The translations under genes were made by a program, and so were the position numbers. This document shows positions 45,230 to 54,314 of a stretch of DNA of 64,000 nt, piece by piece (position 1 is the stretch's first letter; every line of letters begins with the position of its first letter). Below the pieces are notes generated by a model, which was not told where the DNA came from, made no database searches, and was given only the letters and a program-made list of their open reading frames with translations. Origin of the DNA: Nanobdellota archaeon (lineage in GTDB: Archaea > Nanobdellota > Nanobdellia > Pacearchaeales > GW2011-AR1); contig JAQICZ010000004.1 in the NCBI GenBank assembly GCA_027858295.1, positions 1-64,000 on the forward strand, read 5' to 3'.

Positions 45230-45849
45230 CCTCTAGATGTTTTATCGTATGTCTTTTCTAGATTCTTAGTTTCTTCTGCAGTTTTTGGGGTAGTAGTTTT
45301 CTTTACAGTTTTAGCTTCAGTCTTTGCTTCTTTTTGAGCAACTTCTTTTACAGCTTCAGCCTTTTCTTTTTCTTCAACAACATCAGCTACACCGTCTTTA
45401 TCTTTGTCAGCTTCTTTTGGAGCTTCTGCTTCTTTTGGAGCTTCTGCTTCTTCTTTATCTTTCTTTTTAGCGTCAAGATCTTCAGCTGCTGCTTTTCCAA
45501 TCTTTGATTGTTTAGCTGAATTCTTTTGTTCTCTCGCTTGCTTGTAATGCAAGTTTGAAGGAAGGTCAACTGCGTAAACTCTTACGATGTCTCCCTCTTT
45601 TACTACCTTAACCTTAATCTTATTGATTGGATGCTTAATTCCTCTGTACCAAATAGCTTCATTAACGTATTTGTCTAATCTTACGTTATTTAAATCTCTG
45701 TCCGCAACTTTCATATGCCTTGCAACAAATTCTTTAATAACTTTAATTGCTTTTGGTGCCTTCTTGTATCTTACAACTGATCGACATTTTTCTCTTAATG
45801 GAATAACGTATTCTCTTTCATTTGCTGATGCTTTTGTTTTTTCTGCCAT
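45223..45849 (-). CDS. rpl31e: ribosomal protein eL31 with long acidic/Lys-rich C-terminal extension
   Basis: EYVIPLREKCRSVVRYKKAPKAIKVIKEFVARHMKV...LNNVRLDKYVNEAIWYRGIKHP. Confidence 0.92.
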   Translation of the reverse strand: MAEKTKASANEREYVIPLREKCRSVVRYKKAPKAIKVIKEFVARHMKVADRDLNNVRLDKYVNEAIWYRGIKHPINKIKVKVVKEGDIVRVYAVDLPSNLHYKQAREQKNSAKQSKIGKAAAEDLDAKKKDKEEAEAPKEAEAPKEADKDKDGVADVVEEKEKAEAVKEVAQKEAKTEAKTVKKTTTPKTAEETKNLEKTYDKTSRGQ

Positions 45850-45861
45850 TTTATTTTAAAA

Positions 45862-46065
45862 TTATCCGAAATGAGACTTTCTTCTCTTTCCTGGTTTAAT
45901 ATGTAATTTAGTTCTTCTCCAAGATCTTCTCTGATGAGTTGTTGCTGAAGGATGAATTCTTTTTCCGGGTCCAAACTTTTTTAGAACTACCCAAATAGGT
46001 GCCCACTTGGTTTGTCTTCCTTTCACAGTCAACTTTTCTTTTTTTCCTTTGTATTTTATTCCCAT
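45862..46065 (-). CDS. rpl39e: ribosomal protein eL39
   Basis: KWAPIWVVLKKFG...RRSWRRTKLHI. Confidence 0.8.
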   Translation of the reverse strand: MGIKYKGKKEKLTVKGRQTKWAPIWVVLKKFGPGKRIHPSATTHQRRSWRRTKLHIKPGKRRKSHFG

Positions 46066-46066
46066 T

Positions 46067-46492
46067 TTAGTTAATTGATTCTAAGAATTCCTTTCCTTTT
46101 TTTGTTAATTGTCTTCCTGGCTTCTTATCTCTTACTCCTCTAATATCTTGAGCGAGTTCAGTAAGACCAGCTTTATCAGCTTGTTGCAGAATAGTTCTGA
46201 TAATTTTTCCTGAAGCTTTAATGAATTTCTCTGGTTTCATTCCTCTATCTTTCTTTGAACCATATTTTGTTCGGAGTCTTTCAACACCAACTATTTTCAT
46301 CTTGTAAATTTGCCTAAGAACTGAAGCTGATCTTTTGTACCAGAAGTCTGCGTCTTCAATTGGTCTTTCTTTTGAGGCACCTGACTTAACTAATAATGAC
46401 CAAACTGGAGTCTCAAATTCTGGAATAGATTTTAGAGCTTCTGCTAATTTAAGGTTATATTCTTGTGCTTCAATTTCAAATATACTTGTCAT
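46067..46492 (-). CDS. rps19e: ribosomal protein eS19
   Basis: DADFWYKRSASVLRQIYKMKIVGVERLRTKYGSKKDRGMKPEKFIKASGKIIRTILQQADKAGL. Confidence 0.95.
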   Translation of the reverse strand: MTSIFEIEAQEYNLKLAEALKSIPEFETPVWSLLVKSGASKERPIEDADFWYKRSASVLRQIYKMKIVGVERLRTKYGSKKDRGMKPEKFIKASGKIIRTILQQADKAGLTELAQDIRGVRDKKPGRQLTKKGKEFLESIN

Positions 46493-46644
46493 TTTTATTT
46501 TAAGTTTAGCTCACTTTTTCAGTGATAGATTGGCTCAAGGCCATCAACTTGATATTAGAGGACAAATTGGGTTTATAAAGATTTCGCCGCGACAAAATCT
46601 TAGTTGTTAGGCATCAGTCGCTAGTTATTAGAAAATAATAAATT

Positions 46645-46665
46645 ATTCTCTAGCTTTACGCCATT
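46645..46665. repeat. downstream copy of the 3' end of the YhbY-like gene
   Basis: ATTCTCTAGCTTTACGCCATT, identical to 46947-46967 at the end of the CDS (WRKARE-stop). Confidence 0.85.
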
Positions 46666-46944
46666 CCTTTCCTGGAGAAACGGCGTTTCTCCTTTGGCAA
46701 ACCTCTTCCTTCTACATTGAAGCGTATTTCTCAAAAGATTTATTTTTTATTCCCTTTTGGGTGTAATACCCCGCAGCTTGCTGCGAAAACTTTAAGTTAA
46801 ATTATCACCTCTTTTTTTAATTTAGACACCCCGCAGCTTGCTGCGATTGGGAGTTTCATTTGCACATAAAGCTTTATTTGAATTTAATGCTGTAAAAAAT
46901 AAAGAGAAATAATTTACCTCAAGGGTGATTAATCACAGAAATGC

Positions 46945-47187
46945 CTATTCTCTAGCTTTACGCCATTTTTTAAGAGTTATTGTAAAACCTATACACCTTG
47001 CTGTGTAGTAGACTCCCATTTTTTCTAATAATTCGTTTGCATATTTCTTCACATCATCTTTTGACTCTCTTGCTGATGGTAGAACGGAGACTTTTACTGT
47101 TCTAACATCTGTAAAATATGTCTTTAATGTTTGAATAAATGTTGGTGTTATTCCGTTTTTTCCTAATTGTAATTCTTTGATTGCCAT
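46945..47187 (-). CDS. YhbY/CRM-like RNA-binding protein
   Basis: LGKNGITPTFIQTLKTYFTDVRTVKVSVLPSARESKDDVKKYANELLEKMGVYYTARCIGFTITLKKWR. Confidence 0.8.
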   Translation of the reverse strand: MAIKELQLGKNGITPTFIQTLKTYFTDVRTVKVSVLPSARESKDDVKKYANELLEKMGVYYTARCIGFTITLKKWRKARE

Positions 47188-47277
47188 GATGAATAAAATG
47201 GGTTTTAGTTTATAATTGTGATGATTTGGGAGAAATAGCTGAATTTTGGGGCTCCAAATTAATATGTTAAGACAAAG

Positions 47278-47370
47278 GCAGTTCGCTATAACTCACTAAA
47301 ATTAGTCGCGTCCCGCTGGGCCTGAATTGCTGGAGATTAGCAGAGTTTCAGGGCATTAAACACAGAAGGT
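47278..47370 (+). repeat. modular intergenic repeat
   Basis: AAATTAGTCGCGTCCCGCTGGGCCTGAATTGCTGGAGATTAGCAGAGTTTCAGGGCATT. Confidence 0.7.
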
Positions 47371-47383
47371 TTGCTACAATGAA

Positions 47384-47797
47384 TTAGATTATATCTTGCT
47401 TCTCGAATTCCATTAATTGACCTTTCTTTGCGGGGGTTGCCTCAAAGTTTATGATGTCGATTTTGCTTACCTTGATTATTTTTGCAGCTCTCACACCGAA
47501 GGTTCCGGTTTTCATTGATTTGGATTTATGAATATCTTTCCCTAAAAATCTATGTATCATTATGTCTTCTTGACCTTGCTTCCAATCTCTTGAATACCTT
47601 GCACACATTATTGCTGCTTCTTTTATGTCGCCATGTTTTGGAATGCCTTTAATGTTTAGGAAAGGTGAACCTGGAGCTTTTGTGTGAAAGACTTCTTCTT
47701 TTGGTTTAACTTGTGCTATTAACTCTTCGTTATTGGCGTCTGACCTTCCAGCTAAGAATAATGTACCTTGTTTTGAAATGTGAGTTCGCAAATTCAT
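47384..47797 (-). CDS. NFACT-R (DUF814)-like RNA-binding protein
   Basis: SKQGTLFLAGRSDANNEELIAQVKPKEEVFHTKAPGSPFLNIKG...DIKEAAIMCARYSRDWKQG. Confidence 0.85.
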   Translation of the reverse strand: MNLRTHISKQGTLFLAGRSDANNEELIAQVKPKEEVFHTKAPGSPFLNIKGIPKHGDIKEAAIMCARYSRDWKQGQEDIMIHRFLGKDIHKSKSMKTGTFGVRAAKIIKVSKIDIINFEATPAKKGQLMEFEKQDII

Positions 47798-47958
47798 AGG
47801 ATAGTTAGTAGTTTTTAGTATTTAGTTGTTAGGATTAAACTTAGTTATTCTAATAACCACTTCCAGACTGGTCTAATTATTATTTTTTCCCATCTATTAT
47901 CAACTCATCTTCTTGATTATGTGTTAGACATAAGAGTTTTCACCGACAATGAACACTT

Positions 47959-48493
47959 TTATTCATTGGCAATGAAAACCTTTTGCCAAATAGAACTCTG
48001 TAAAAGTATATGGTCTTGCAATGATTTCTTTAGATTATAATTATTTGACCAGCCAGAATAAGCAGACCAACCTTGCCGAATATTACTAAACTTTCCTTCT
48101 GATATTTTTTCTTTATTGAAACGTTCTATTTTTTTCACAAATACTTCTAATATTTCTTTTTCTAAGTAATTTATAATAATAAAAATTTCTAAATCCACCA
48201 AAATCGACTCCTCTTGAAAGATTAATTATTTTAGATTTATCTGGATGGAGTTCTAATTTTAATTTATCTTCTAGAAAGTCGACTATTTCATTCAACCACT
48301 CTTTTAATTTATATTTTGAAGGATTAATCAAAATAAAATCGTCTACATATTTAATATAATATTTACATTCCAATTTGTGCTTTACAAAATAATCTAATTC
48401 ATTTAGATAAATATTTGCGAAAAATTGAGATGTTAAATTTCCTAATGGCATTCCTTTTTCAAATGAAAAATTATATAATATTATTGATGTCAA
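47959..48493 (-). pseudogene. DGR-type reverse transcriptase, 5'-truncated and frameshifted
   Basis: KGMPLGNLTSQFFANIYLNELDYFVKHKLECKYYIKYVDDFILINP (YxDD) in ORF 48113-48493; C-terminal part FNKEKISEGKFSNIRQGWSAYSGWSNNYNL continues in another frame (47959-48201). Confidence 0.85.
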
Positions 48494-48655
48494 ATTTTGC
48501 TAAAAGTCTCGCTAACCACACGCTAGTGGAACAAAATCTCAGGCAGTAAAAAACCCTTGTGGACAACTTTACAGACAGTTAAAAACCCTTGGTAAAGTTT
48601 TCAATGCAAAGCCGTCGAGGGAAAGTTTTCAATGGAAAATTGTCTGGAGAAGGGC
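48494..48655. repeat. modular hairpin material between RT fragment and template repeat
   Basis: ACAAAATCTCAGGCAGTAAAAAACCC... shares AAAATCTCAGGCAG with the bulged-hairpin module; GCTAACCACACGCTAGTGG resembles sequence at 14750-14870. Confidence 0.6.
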
Positions 48656-48755
48656 TATTCCGAAAGCCTGGTTATTATTATCATTCCAGTTGTTGCCATT
48701 GAGATTCAATTCGCCATTATTATTATCACCCAAGACAGACACGCCTTTAATAGCC
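48655..48755 (-). repeat. DGR template repeat (TR)
   Basis: Minus strand GGCGTGTCTGTCTTGGGTGATAATAATAATGGCGAATTGAATCTCAATGGCAACAACTGGAATGATAATAATAACCAGGCTTTCGG (48745-48660), AAT/AAC-rich; partner of 48998-49077. Confidence 0.92.
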
Positions 48756-48984
48756 AATTAATTGAAAGTAAATCACCATCTCTTCAATATTCATAATATT
48801 TCAACTACTAATTGTTAAGATTGTATTTTATGGACTCGTTTGAGCCTCTATTAATTGACTTGTAGTCCTATTCTATATTTCTTGGTCATGGAAATATAAA
48901 AATTCTCCAGGACAAAATACAAATGATAAACTCACTTATCAAAATTTCGAAAAAAAACCTATACTTCAAATGCCAGTGAGCAAT

Positions 48985-49725
48985 CTAAACCTTTACCCCG
49001 AAAACCAGGCCATCAACCCAGGTATAGCCAATGAGGTTCAATTCGCCATAATTAATATCACCCAAGACAGATACACCTAATTCTGGCTCTGAAACAGAAT
49101 CAAAATTCCATAGGTCAACGAATGGGTATAGTTTTGATATTTCTTCAAGTTTTGGTGAACTCTTATTATCTGAGAATTCTAAGGCTCTTGCCAAACCATT
49201 TGTTTTTGGATTAACTGCAAATTCTTTGGGAGATTGTTCCCCTTGCTTAAATGATTCATAGGGGGCATATACAAAATCCTTCACACCTTCCATTGTGTTG
49301 TTTGGAACTCTCCATATGCCCTTAATCTTTTTAGCTTTATTTAGATAGCCTTTAAGGATTTTTTCATCTACTATTGGTTTACCATCTTTATCTTTTGGAG
49401 GGTTCAAAAAAACTCCTTCTGAAGTTCTAACATTTCTTCCTAATTGTTGATATGAAGGTTTTAGAATATCATCTTTTACTACCGAATATGCTTCTCTTGT
49501 GACAGAGATTGATTCTGCTGTTGTTGGTTCTCTAAAAGTCATTCTCTCTCTTGTTTCTGGATGAGTATAATTCTTATTCATTTCTTGTACATTATTATTA
49601 AAAGTGTTTTGGCCAAAAGCAGGAGAGCTAACAATAAGCCTTTTTCCCTGATGTGGAATTGTTAACAAACCTCTGAATGGTAATTCTGATCGAGATTCTT
49701 TTATTATGTTATAATTTCCTTTCAT
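48985..49725 (-). CDS. DGR target protein carrying the C-terminal variable region
   Basis: C-terminus GVSVLGDINYGELNLIGYTWVDGLVFGVKV is encoded by the VR. Confidence 0.88.
   Translation of the reverse strand: MKGNYNIIKESRSELPFRGLLTIPHQGKRLIVSSPAFGQNTFNNNVQEMNKNYTHPETRERMTFREPTTAESISVTREAYSVVKDDILKPSYQQLGRNVRTSEGVFLNPPKDKDGKPIVDEKILKGYLNKAKKIKGIWRVPNNTMEGVKDFVYAPYESFKQGEQSPKEFAVNPKTNGLARALEFSDNKSSPKLEEISKLYPFVDLWNFDSVSEPELGVSVLGDINYGELNLIGYTWVDGLVFGVKV
48998..49077 (-). repeat. DGR variable repeat (VR)
   Basis: Minus strand GGTGTATCTGTCTTGGGTGATATTAATTATGGCGAATTGAACCTCATTGGCTATACCTGGGTTGATGGCCTGGTTTTCGG. Confidence 0.92.
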
Positions 49726-49781
49726 ATTATATCCTAGAATTTAAAGTTTATAAAAGTTTTCGGCTTGTTACTATTGTATAA

Positions 49782-50795
49782 TTATAAAAATAGAATAAAT
49801 CCACCTACAATAAAAGCTAATTGAAATAAGTTAACTACCAATGGAACTTCCCATTCGTATGCTTTCTTTGAGGGTTTTATTTTTCTAAGCAAAACTATTG
49901 CTAAATGTTCCAGGCCATAGATCCCTTTTTGTCTTAAAGTTAAGGACCCGTCTTTTTCTAATTTGCCGAAACTTTGGATTTTTAATTTTCCTCTTGCCTT
50001 CAGTATCATTTCAATTATGTATGGGATGAAAAAGAAAACTGCAATTTTCTCTATATTGCCGAGAATAACGACTGCTGCGATTAAGGCTCCAGTTGAATAG
50101 GTCATCACATCTCCAGGGAATGTTTTTGCTGGGTATTTATTGAAGAACCAGAATCCCAGAAGAGCTGCAACAAATGACATGCCTATTAATGCTAACCATA
50201 AATTACCTTGAGTAACATTTACTATTGAGAGTGCAGTTAGGAGAAGCATTCCTTGACTTGCTTCTAATCCATTGAAACCTGCTAAAAAATTAAAAGTTGT
50301 TGTTACGCCGACTACTGCAAATGGTATTAAAAGAAGGGGGTATAGTAATCCAAAGTCGACTCCCATAACAACTGACTCACCTGCATTAATAACCATTAAT
50401 GGGATTGCAATAAAAATCATCATTAAAATTCTTGTTTTCTTCTCTAGTCCACCACTTTTCCATCCAAATAAATCATCTACTAATCCAACTGCTGCAGCTA
50501 AAACAACTGTAGTTAACAAGGCAAAGATTTCAACTAGATTCGTTTCTGCTTTAAATAAAAATGTCTTTACCCCTATATATAAAAAAACTGCAGTAATAAA
50601 TCCGACTAGTACAGCGACTCCTCCGGAGCCAGCAACATTCTTTGGTGTCCTGATCTTATGCATGTCTTCCCAAACCCATCTCATTTTCTTCGCTTTTCTA
50701 ATCCATTTGGGAAGAACCCATAAAGTTAAAATAAAAGAGATTAAGACAATTGGAACAAACAAGGCTCCCAAAAACATTAGATTACTTAATATCAT
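49782..50795 (-). CDS. UDP-GlcNAc-1-phosphate transferase family (GPT/MraY/AglH-like)
   Basis: TPKNVAGSGGVAVLVGF, NFLAGFNGLEASQGM, TFPGDVMTYSTGALIAAV. Confidence 0.9.
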   Translation of the reverse strand: MILSNLMFLGALFVPIVLISFILTLWVLPKWIRKAKKMRWVWEDMHKIRTPKNVAGSGGVAVLVGFITAVFLYIGVKTFLFKAETNLVEIFALLTTVVLAAAVGLVDDLFGWKSGGLEKKTRILMMIFIAIPLMVINAGESVVMGVDFGLLYPLLLIPFAVVGVTTTFNFLAGFNGLEASQGMLLLTALSIVNVTQGNLWLALIGMSFVAALLGFWFFNKYPAKTFPGDVMTYSTGALIAAVVILGNIEKIAVFFFIPYIIEMILKARGKLKIQSFGKLEKDGSLTLRQKGIYGLEHLAIVLLRKIKPSKKAYEWEVPLVVNLFQLAFIVGGFILFL

Positions 50796-50845
50796 AATAA
50801 ATAGAGGGAATTTCTGCTTTTAAATTTTGATATAATGGAATGCTA

Positions 50846-50873
50846 ACCACAGACTACAGACTGCAGACTGCCA
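50846..50873. repeat. degenerate heptamer array
   Basis: accacag actacag actgcag actgcca. Confidence 0.85.
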
Positions 50874-50896
50874 ATAATAAGAATATCAAAAAAAAC

Positions 50897-51754
50897 TTAA
50901 TGCAACAGTGGAGTTAGATACACTTCCATTACTGCAGCTACTACAAGAATTATTAGCGATAGGAATAATAATAGAATTGTATTTTCTAGGACGTGGTAGA
51001 ATTTTTTATCTTTAACTCCGTTTCTTAAGAAGCCTGCCCCAAGGATTCCTCCTGCTAAAGCTGCGACAAAGTAAGCTGCAATTTCAGGAATACCGTGAAT
51101 CATATACCTCACAAGCCCAAGAGGGATGCCCGACAACTTATAATTTGTAAATATCCCAATAGCAGATGCAATAACTGTTGCATTCCATGCCAGAACGAAG
51201 ATAGCTCCCGCGCCAAATATCAAAGAAAAGATTATGGTGAATATCATTACGTAAATATTATTTTCTAAGATTGAAATGAATCGCCCCGCGTTTGTTGCTC
51301 CGCCTGTTGGAGAAAGTGCAGAGCCTATTGAATATTGATCGACACAACCTGCAATATTTCTGGGACTATTAATCAGACAGTAAGTTTCTATTTGAGCATT
51401 AAGCATTGTTGAATCAGCCAGGACAATATACCAGAATGAAAAGGCGATTACGAATCCAAGGAACAACCAAACAAAAGACCAGATGGCATCTTTGTGGACT
51501 CTCCAGACATCTCTAATTCCTTCGATTCTTTCATCTTCTACTTCATCTTGTTTAATCATAAAATAAATGAAAGGCAATGTAAACATTACACAAAATGTTA
51601 CGACTAGAATTCCTGAATATTTACTAAGGACTGGATCTGAACCAAAAAACAGCTTAACTAACAACAATGATAACGATGCATACAAAAGACCAATAAAAAA
51701 CATTTTCCATGGACCTTTCGCCAACCTCTTTGGATTTACTAATGACTCTAACAT
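50897..51754 (-). CDS. SpoIIM-like (DUF95) membrane protein
   Basis: Topology plus IFTNYKLSGIPLGLVRYMIHGIPEIAAYFVAALAGGILG. Confidence 0.85.
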   Translation of the reverse strand: MLESLVNPKRLAKGPWKMFFIGLLYASLSLLLVKLFFGSDPVLSKYSGILVVTFCVMFTLPFIYFMIKQDEVEDERIEGIRDVWRVHKDAIWSFVWLFLGFVIAFSFWYIVLADSTMLNAQIETYCLINSPRNIAGCVDQYSIGSALSPTGGATNAGRFISILENNIYVMIFTIIFSLIFGAGAIFVLAWNATVIASAIGIFTNYKLSGIPLGLVRYMIHGIPEIAAYFVAALAGGILGAGFLRNGVKDKKFYHVLENTILLLFLSLIILVVAAVMEVYLTPLLH

Positions 51755-51834
51755 ACAACCAAAAGAACGTTATATCTTTTAAATGTTCTTTTGAACGGGC
51801 TGGAGGCTGGAGCTGGAAGAACTAATATAACATA

Positions 51835-51912
51835 AAGGCAGAATACAGATTAATATATTGAATTATCCATCGCGTTGCGTGCATAAAGTGTTTGTAATAG
51901 ACAGAGTAGTTG
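51835..51912 (+). repeat. modular intergenic repeat (core form)
   Basis: AAGGCAGAATACAGATTAATATATTGAATTATCCATCGCGTTGCGTGCATAAAGTGTTTGTAATAGACAGAGTAGTTG. Confidence 0.85.
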
Positions 51913-51989
51913 TAAATGGTAGTTAAGATCTCTCAGAAGAGATGGTGAATAAAGACTAAATATTTAAACGAGAAATTATTGATAAAAAT

Positions 51990-52820
51990 ATGAAGAGTGT
52001 GGATAAAAGAAGTGAGTTTAATCAGATTTGTAAGGATATTAAAGATATTAAAATTCAGGGAGCAAGGAATATTGCAAAGCAAGCTCTTTATGCATATGAA
52101 TTATTTCCTACGATTGCTTCTATGAGAAAATTGAAGAGTTTACGGCCTACTGAGCCAATGCTAATGAATGTTTTGCATAGAGCTGAAGAGGGTGAAGGCT
52201 ATAAGGAATTATTAACACATTTTGATTCTGCTCAAAAAAAAATGAATGAGGCTGTTTATGAAAAAATTGAAACTGGCGACGTTGTTATGACTATTTGTCA
52301 TTCTACAAATGTTGTTAATGCTTTAATTTATGCCCACAAGAAAGGAAAAAGATTTCAGGTCTATAATTTAGAAACAAGACCATTGTTTCAGGGGCGTAAA
52401 ACAGCAAAAGAATTATCTAATGCCGGACTTGATGTTACAACGTTTGTTGATTCTGCAATGGGTGTTGCGATATCTAAGGAACAGGGGACAAAGCATGTTG
52501 CTACAGTTATGGTTGGCGCTGATGCTTTAATGAAAGAGGGTGTTGCTAATAAGATTGGAAGTGAAGTCCTTGCTCAAATTGCTAAGAATGAAAAGGTTCC
52601 GTTTTATGTTATCGCTGATTCCTGGAAATATTCCCCTTCTAAAGTAAAATTGGAGATGAGAGACTTTCATGAAGTTTGGGCAAATATGCCGCAGAATCAT
52701 CATATTAAAGTTGGCAATCCTGCATTTGAATTGATCAAGAAGAAATGGATTTCTGGAATTTTTACTGAGCTTGGATTTATGAGATATAAGACTTTTTTGA
52801 AAGCTGTTAGTAAGAGGTAG
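51990..52820 (+). CDS. eIF2B/ribose-1,5-bisphosphate isomerase-like protein
   Basis: GDVVMTICHSTNVVNALIYAHKKGKRFQVYNLETRPLFQGRKTAKELSNAGLDVT...VMVGADALMKEGVANKIGS. Confidence 0.88.
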   Translation: MKSVDKRSEFNQICKDIKDIKIQGARNIAKQALYAYELFPTIASMRKLKSLRPTEPMLMNVLHRAEEGEGYKELLTHFDSAQKKMNEAVYEKIETGDVVMTICHSTNVVNALIYAHKKGKRFQVYNLETRPLFQGRKTAKELSNAGLDVTTFVDSAMGVAISKEQGTKHVATVMVGADALMKEGVANKIGSEVLAQIAKNEKVPFYVIADSWKYSPSKVKLEMRDFHEVWANMPQNHHIKVGNPAFELIKKKWISGIFTELGFMRYKTFLKAVSKR

Positions 52821-52851
52821 GGAGTTGTTGACCGTAGACTGTAAATTGGTT

Positions 52852-52960
52852 AAGGCAGATTGCGAGCTAAAGCTCGTTATTAGGGCAAGTTAAATTATCG
52901 ACTCACGGGTAGACCCTTGTGTTAGAACCTAATACTTAGGCCGTCGGGGGCATTGGTTGT
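52852..52960 (+). repeat. modular intergenic repeat with insert in the core
   Basis: TTGCGAGCTAAAGCTCGTTATTAGGGCAAGTTAAATTATCGACTC-[acgggtagacccttgtgttagaacctaatacttaggc]-CGTCGGGGGCA. Confidence 0.85.
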
Positions 52961-53052
52961 GCGCTATATTAAGAGTTTCTAAAAGATTTTATTAAGCCAA
53001 TAAATAAATTTTTGAAAAATATTACAATATAATCTTTAGAAGTACAAATGGA

Positions 53053-54225
53053 TTAAGTTAATGCTACTTCTCTGAGCTCTTCGATTTTATTTAATCTTTC
53101 CCAGGTAAAGAAATGACCTTCTGGTTTTTGACCGAAGTGGCCGCCGAAGGATGTTTTTTTGTAGATTGGGTTTTTTAGATTAAGTGCTTCATTAATTCTC
53201 TTTGGTGTTAGGTTGAATACTTTTTTTACGGCTTGTTCTATTTTTTCTTCTGGAACTTTGTTTGTGTTGAATGTTTCGATGTGGATACTTGTTGGTTCTG
53301 GATATCCGATTGCATATGATAGTTGAATTTCACATTTATCTGCAAGGCCAGCTGCTACGATGTTTTTTGCTACCCAACGTGCTGCGTATGCTGCTGAACG
53401 ATCTACTTTTGAGGAATCTTTTCCTGAAAATGCTCCGCCTCCGTGTCGACCATAACCGCCGTAGGTATCAACGATTATTTTCCTTCCTGTTAGTCCGGTA
53501 TCTCCATTTGGCCCTCCGACAACGAATCGGCCTGTTGGGTTAATTAGAATTTTTGTTCTTTCTGTTAACAGGTTTCCACAAACTGGTTTGATTATTTTTT
53601 CTAAGGTTTCTTTTCTAACTTGCTCTAAAGAAACATTTTCTGCGTGATGAGTTGAAAAGACAATCGTGTCTAACTCTTTTGCCTTATTGTTTTCGCCATA
53701 AAGAACTGTTACTTGACTTTTGCAATCTGGCTTTAGGTAGCTTAAAACTTTTTGTTCTCTTAGCTCCCTTGCCTTTTCTACAATTTTGTGGGACAAGCTA
53801 ATTGCTAACGGCATATAGGAGGCTGTTTCGTTTGTTGCGTACCCGAACATTATACCTTGATCACCAGCACCTTGCTCTTTATACAAGCCAGCTCCCTCTG
53901 AGACTCCTTGAGAGATATCTGGTGATTGTGAGTGGATTAAAACTTCAATGTCGGCATTTACATAATCGAAACCTGGAACTGCCTTATCATAGCCGATTTC
54001 TTTTATTGTTTCTCTTACGATTGCTTCATAATTTACATCTGCTTTTGTTGTTACTTCCCCTGAGACCACAACTTTTTGTGTTGTGACCAAGGTTTCTACT
54101 GCGACACGGGAATCTTTGTCATATGACAAACAGGCATCTAAAATTGCATCACTAATTCTGTCACAAACTTTATCGGGATGTCCAATTCCTACTGACTCTG
54201 ATGTAAAGTAATATTCTTTTGCCAT
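53053..54225 (-). CDS. metK: S-adenosylmethionine synthetase, bacterial/eukaryotic type
   Basis: [55 protein letters not shown]. Confidence 0.95.
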   Translation of the reverse strand: MAKEYYFTSESVGIGHPDKVCDRISDAILDACLSYDKDSRVAVETLVTTQKVVVSGEVTTKADVNYEAIVRETIKEIGYDKAVPGFDYVNADIEVLIHSQSPDISQGVSEGAGLYKEQGAGDQGIMFGYATNETASYMPLAISLSHKIVEKARELREQKVLSYLKPDCKSQVTVLYGENNKAKELDTIVFSTHHAENVSLEQVRKETLEKIIKPVCGNLLTERTKILINPTGRFVVGGPNGDTGLTGRKIIVDTYGGYGRHGGGAFSGKDSSKVDRSAAYAARWVAKNIVAAGLADKCEIQLSYAIGYPEPTSIHIETFNTNKVPEEKIEQAVKKVFNLTPKRINEALNLKNPIYKKTSFGGHFGQKPEGHFFTWERLNKIEELREVALT

Positions 54226-54266
54226 ACCTTGTTTAGAGGAAGTTTATTTATAATAATTATTGACAA

Positions 54267-54288
54267 AAATATTCCTATAAGAATATTT
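54267..54288. promoter_or_regulatory. candidate operator palindrome between metK and the HTH-CBS gene
   Basis: AAATATTC-CTATAA-GAATATTT. Confidence 0.55.
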
Positions 54289-54314
54289 ATATAACTGAAT
54301 GCGTTTTCTTATCT

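Noticed and set aside
48985-49725. C-type lectin or FGE-like fold for the DGR target
   Set aside because: The C-terminus fits a typical DGR variable region, but the N-terminal portion shows no motif I can assign, so no fold is claimed.
53271-54086. Plus-strand ORFs opposite metK
   Set aside because: Leu/Arg-rich shadow frames of a well-supported conserved gene; similar opposite-strand ORFs over LysRS, TruB, radical SAM, SecY and ribosomal genes were rejected for the same reason.
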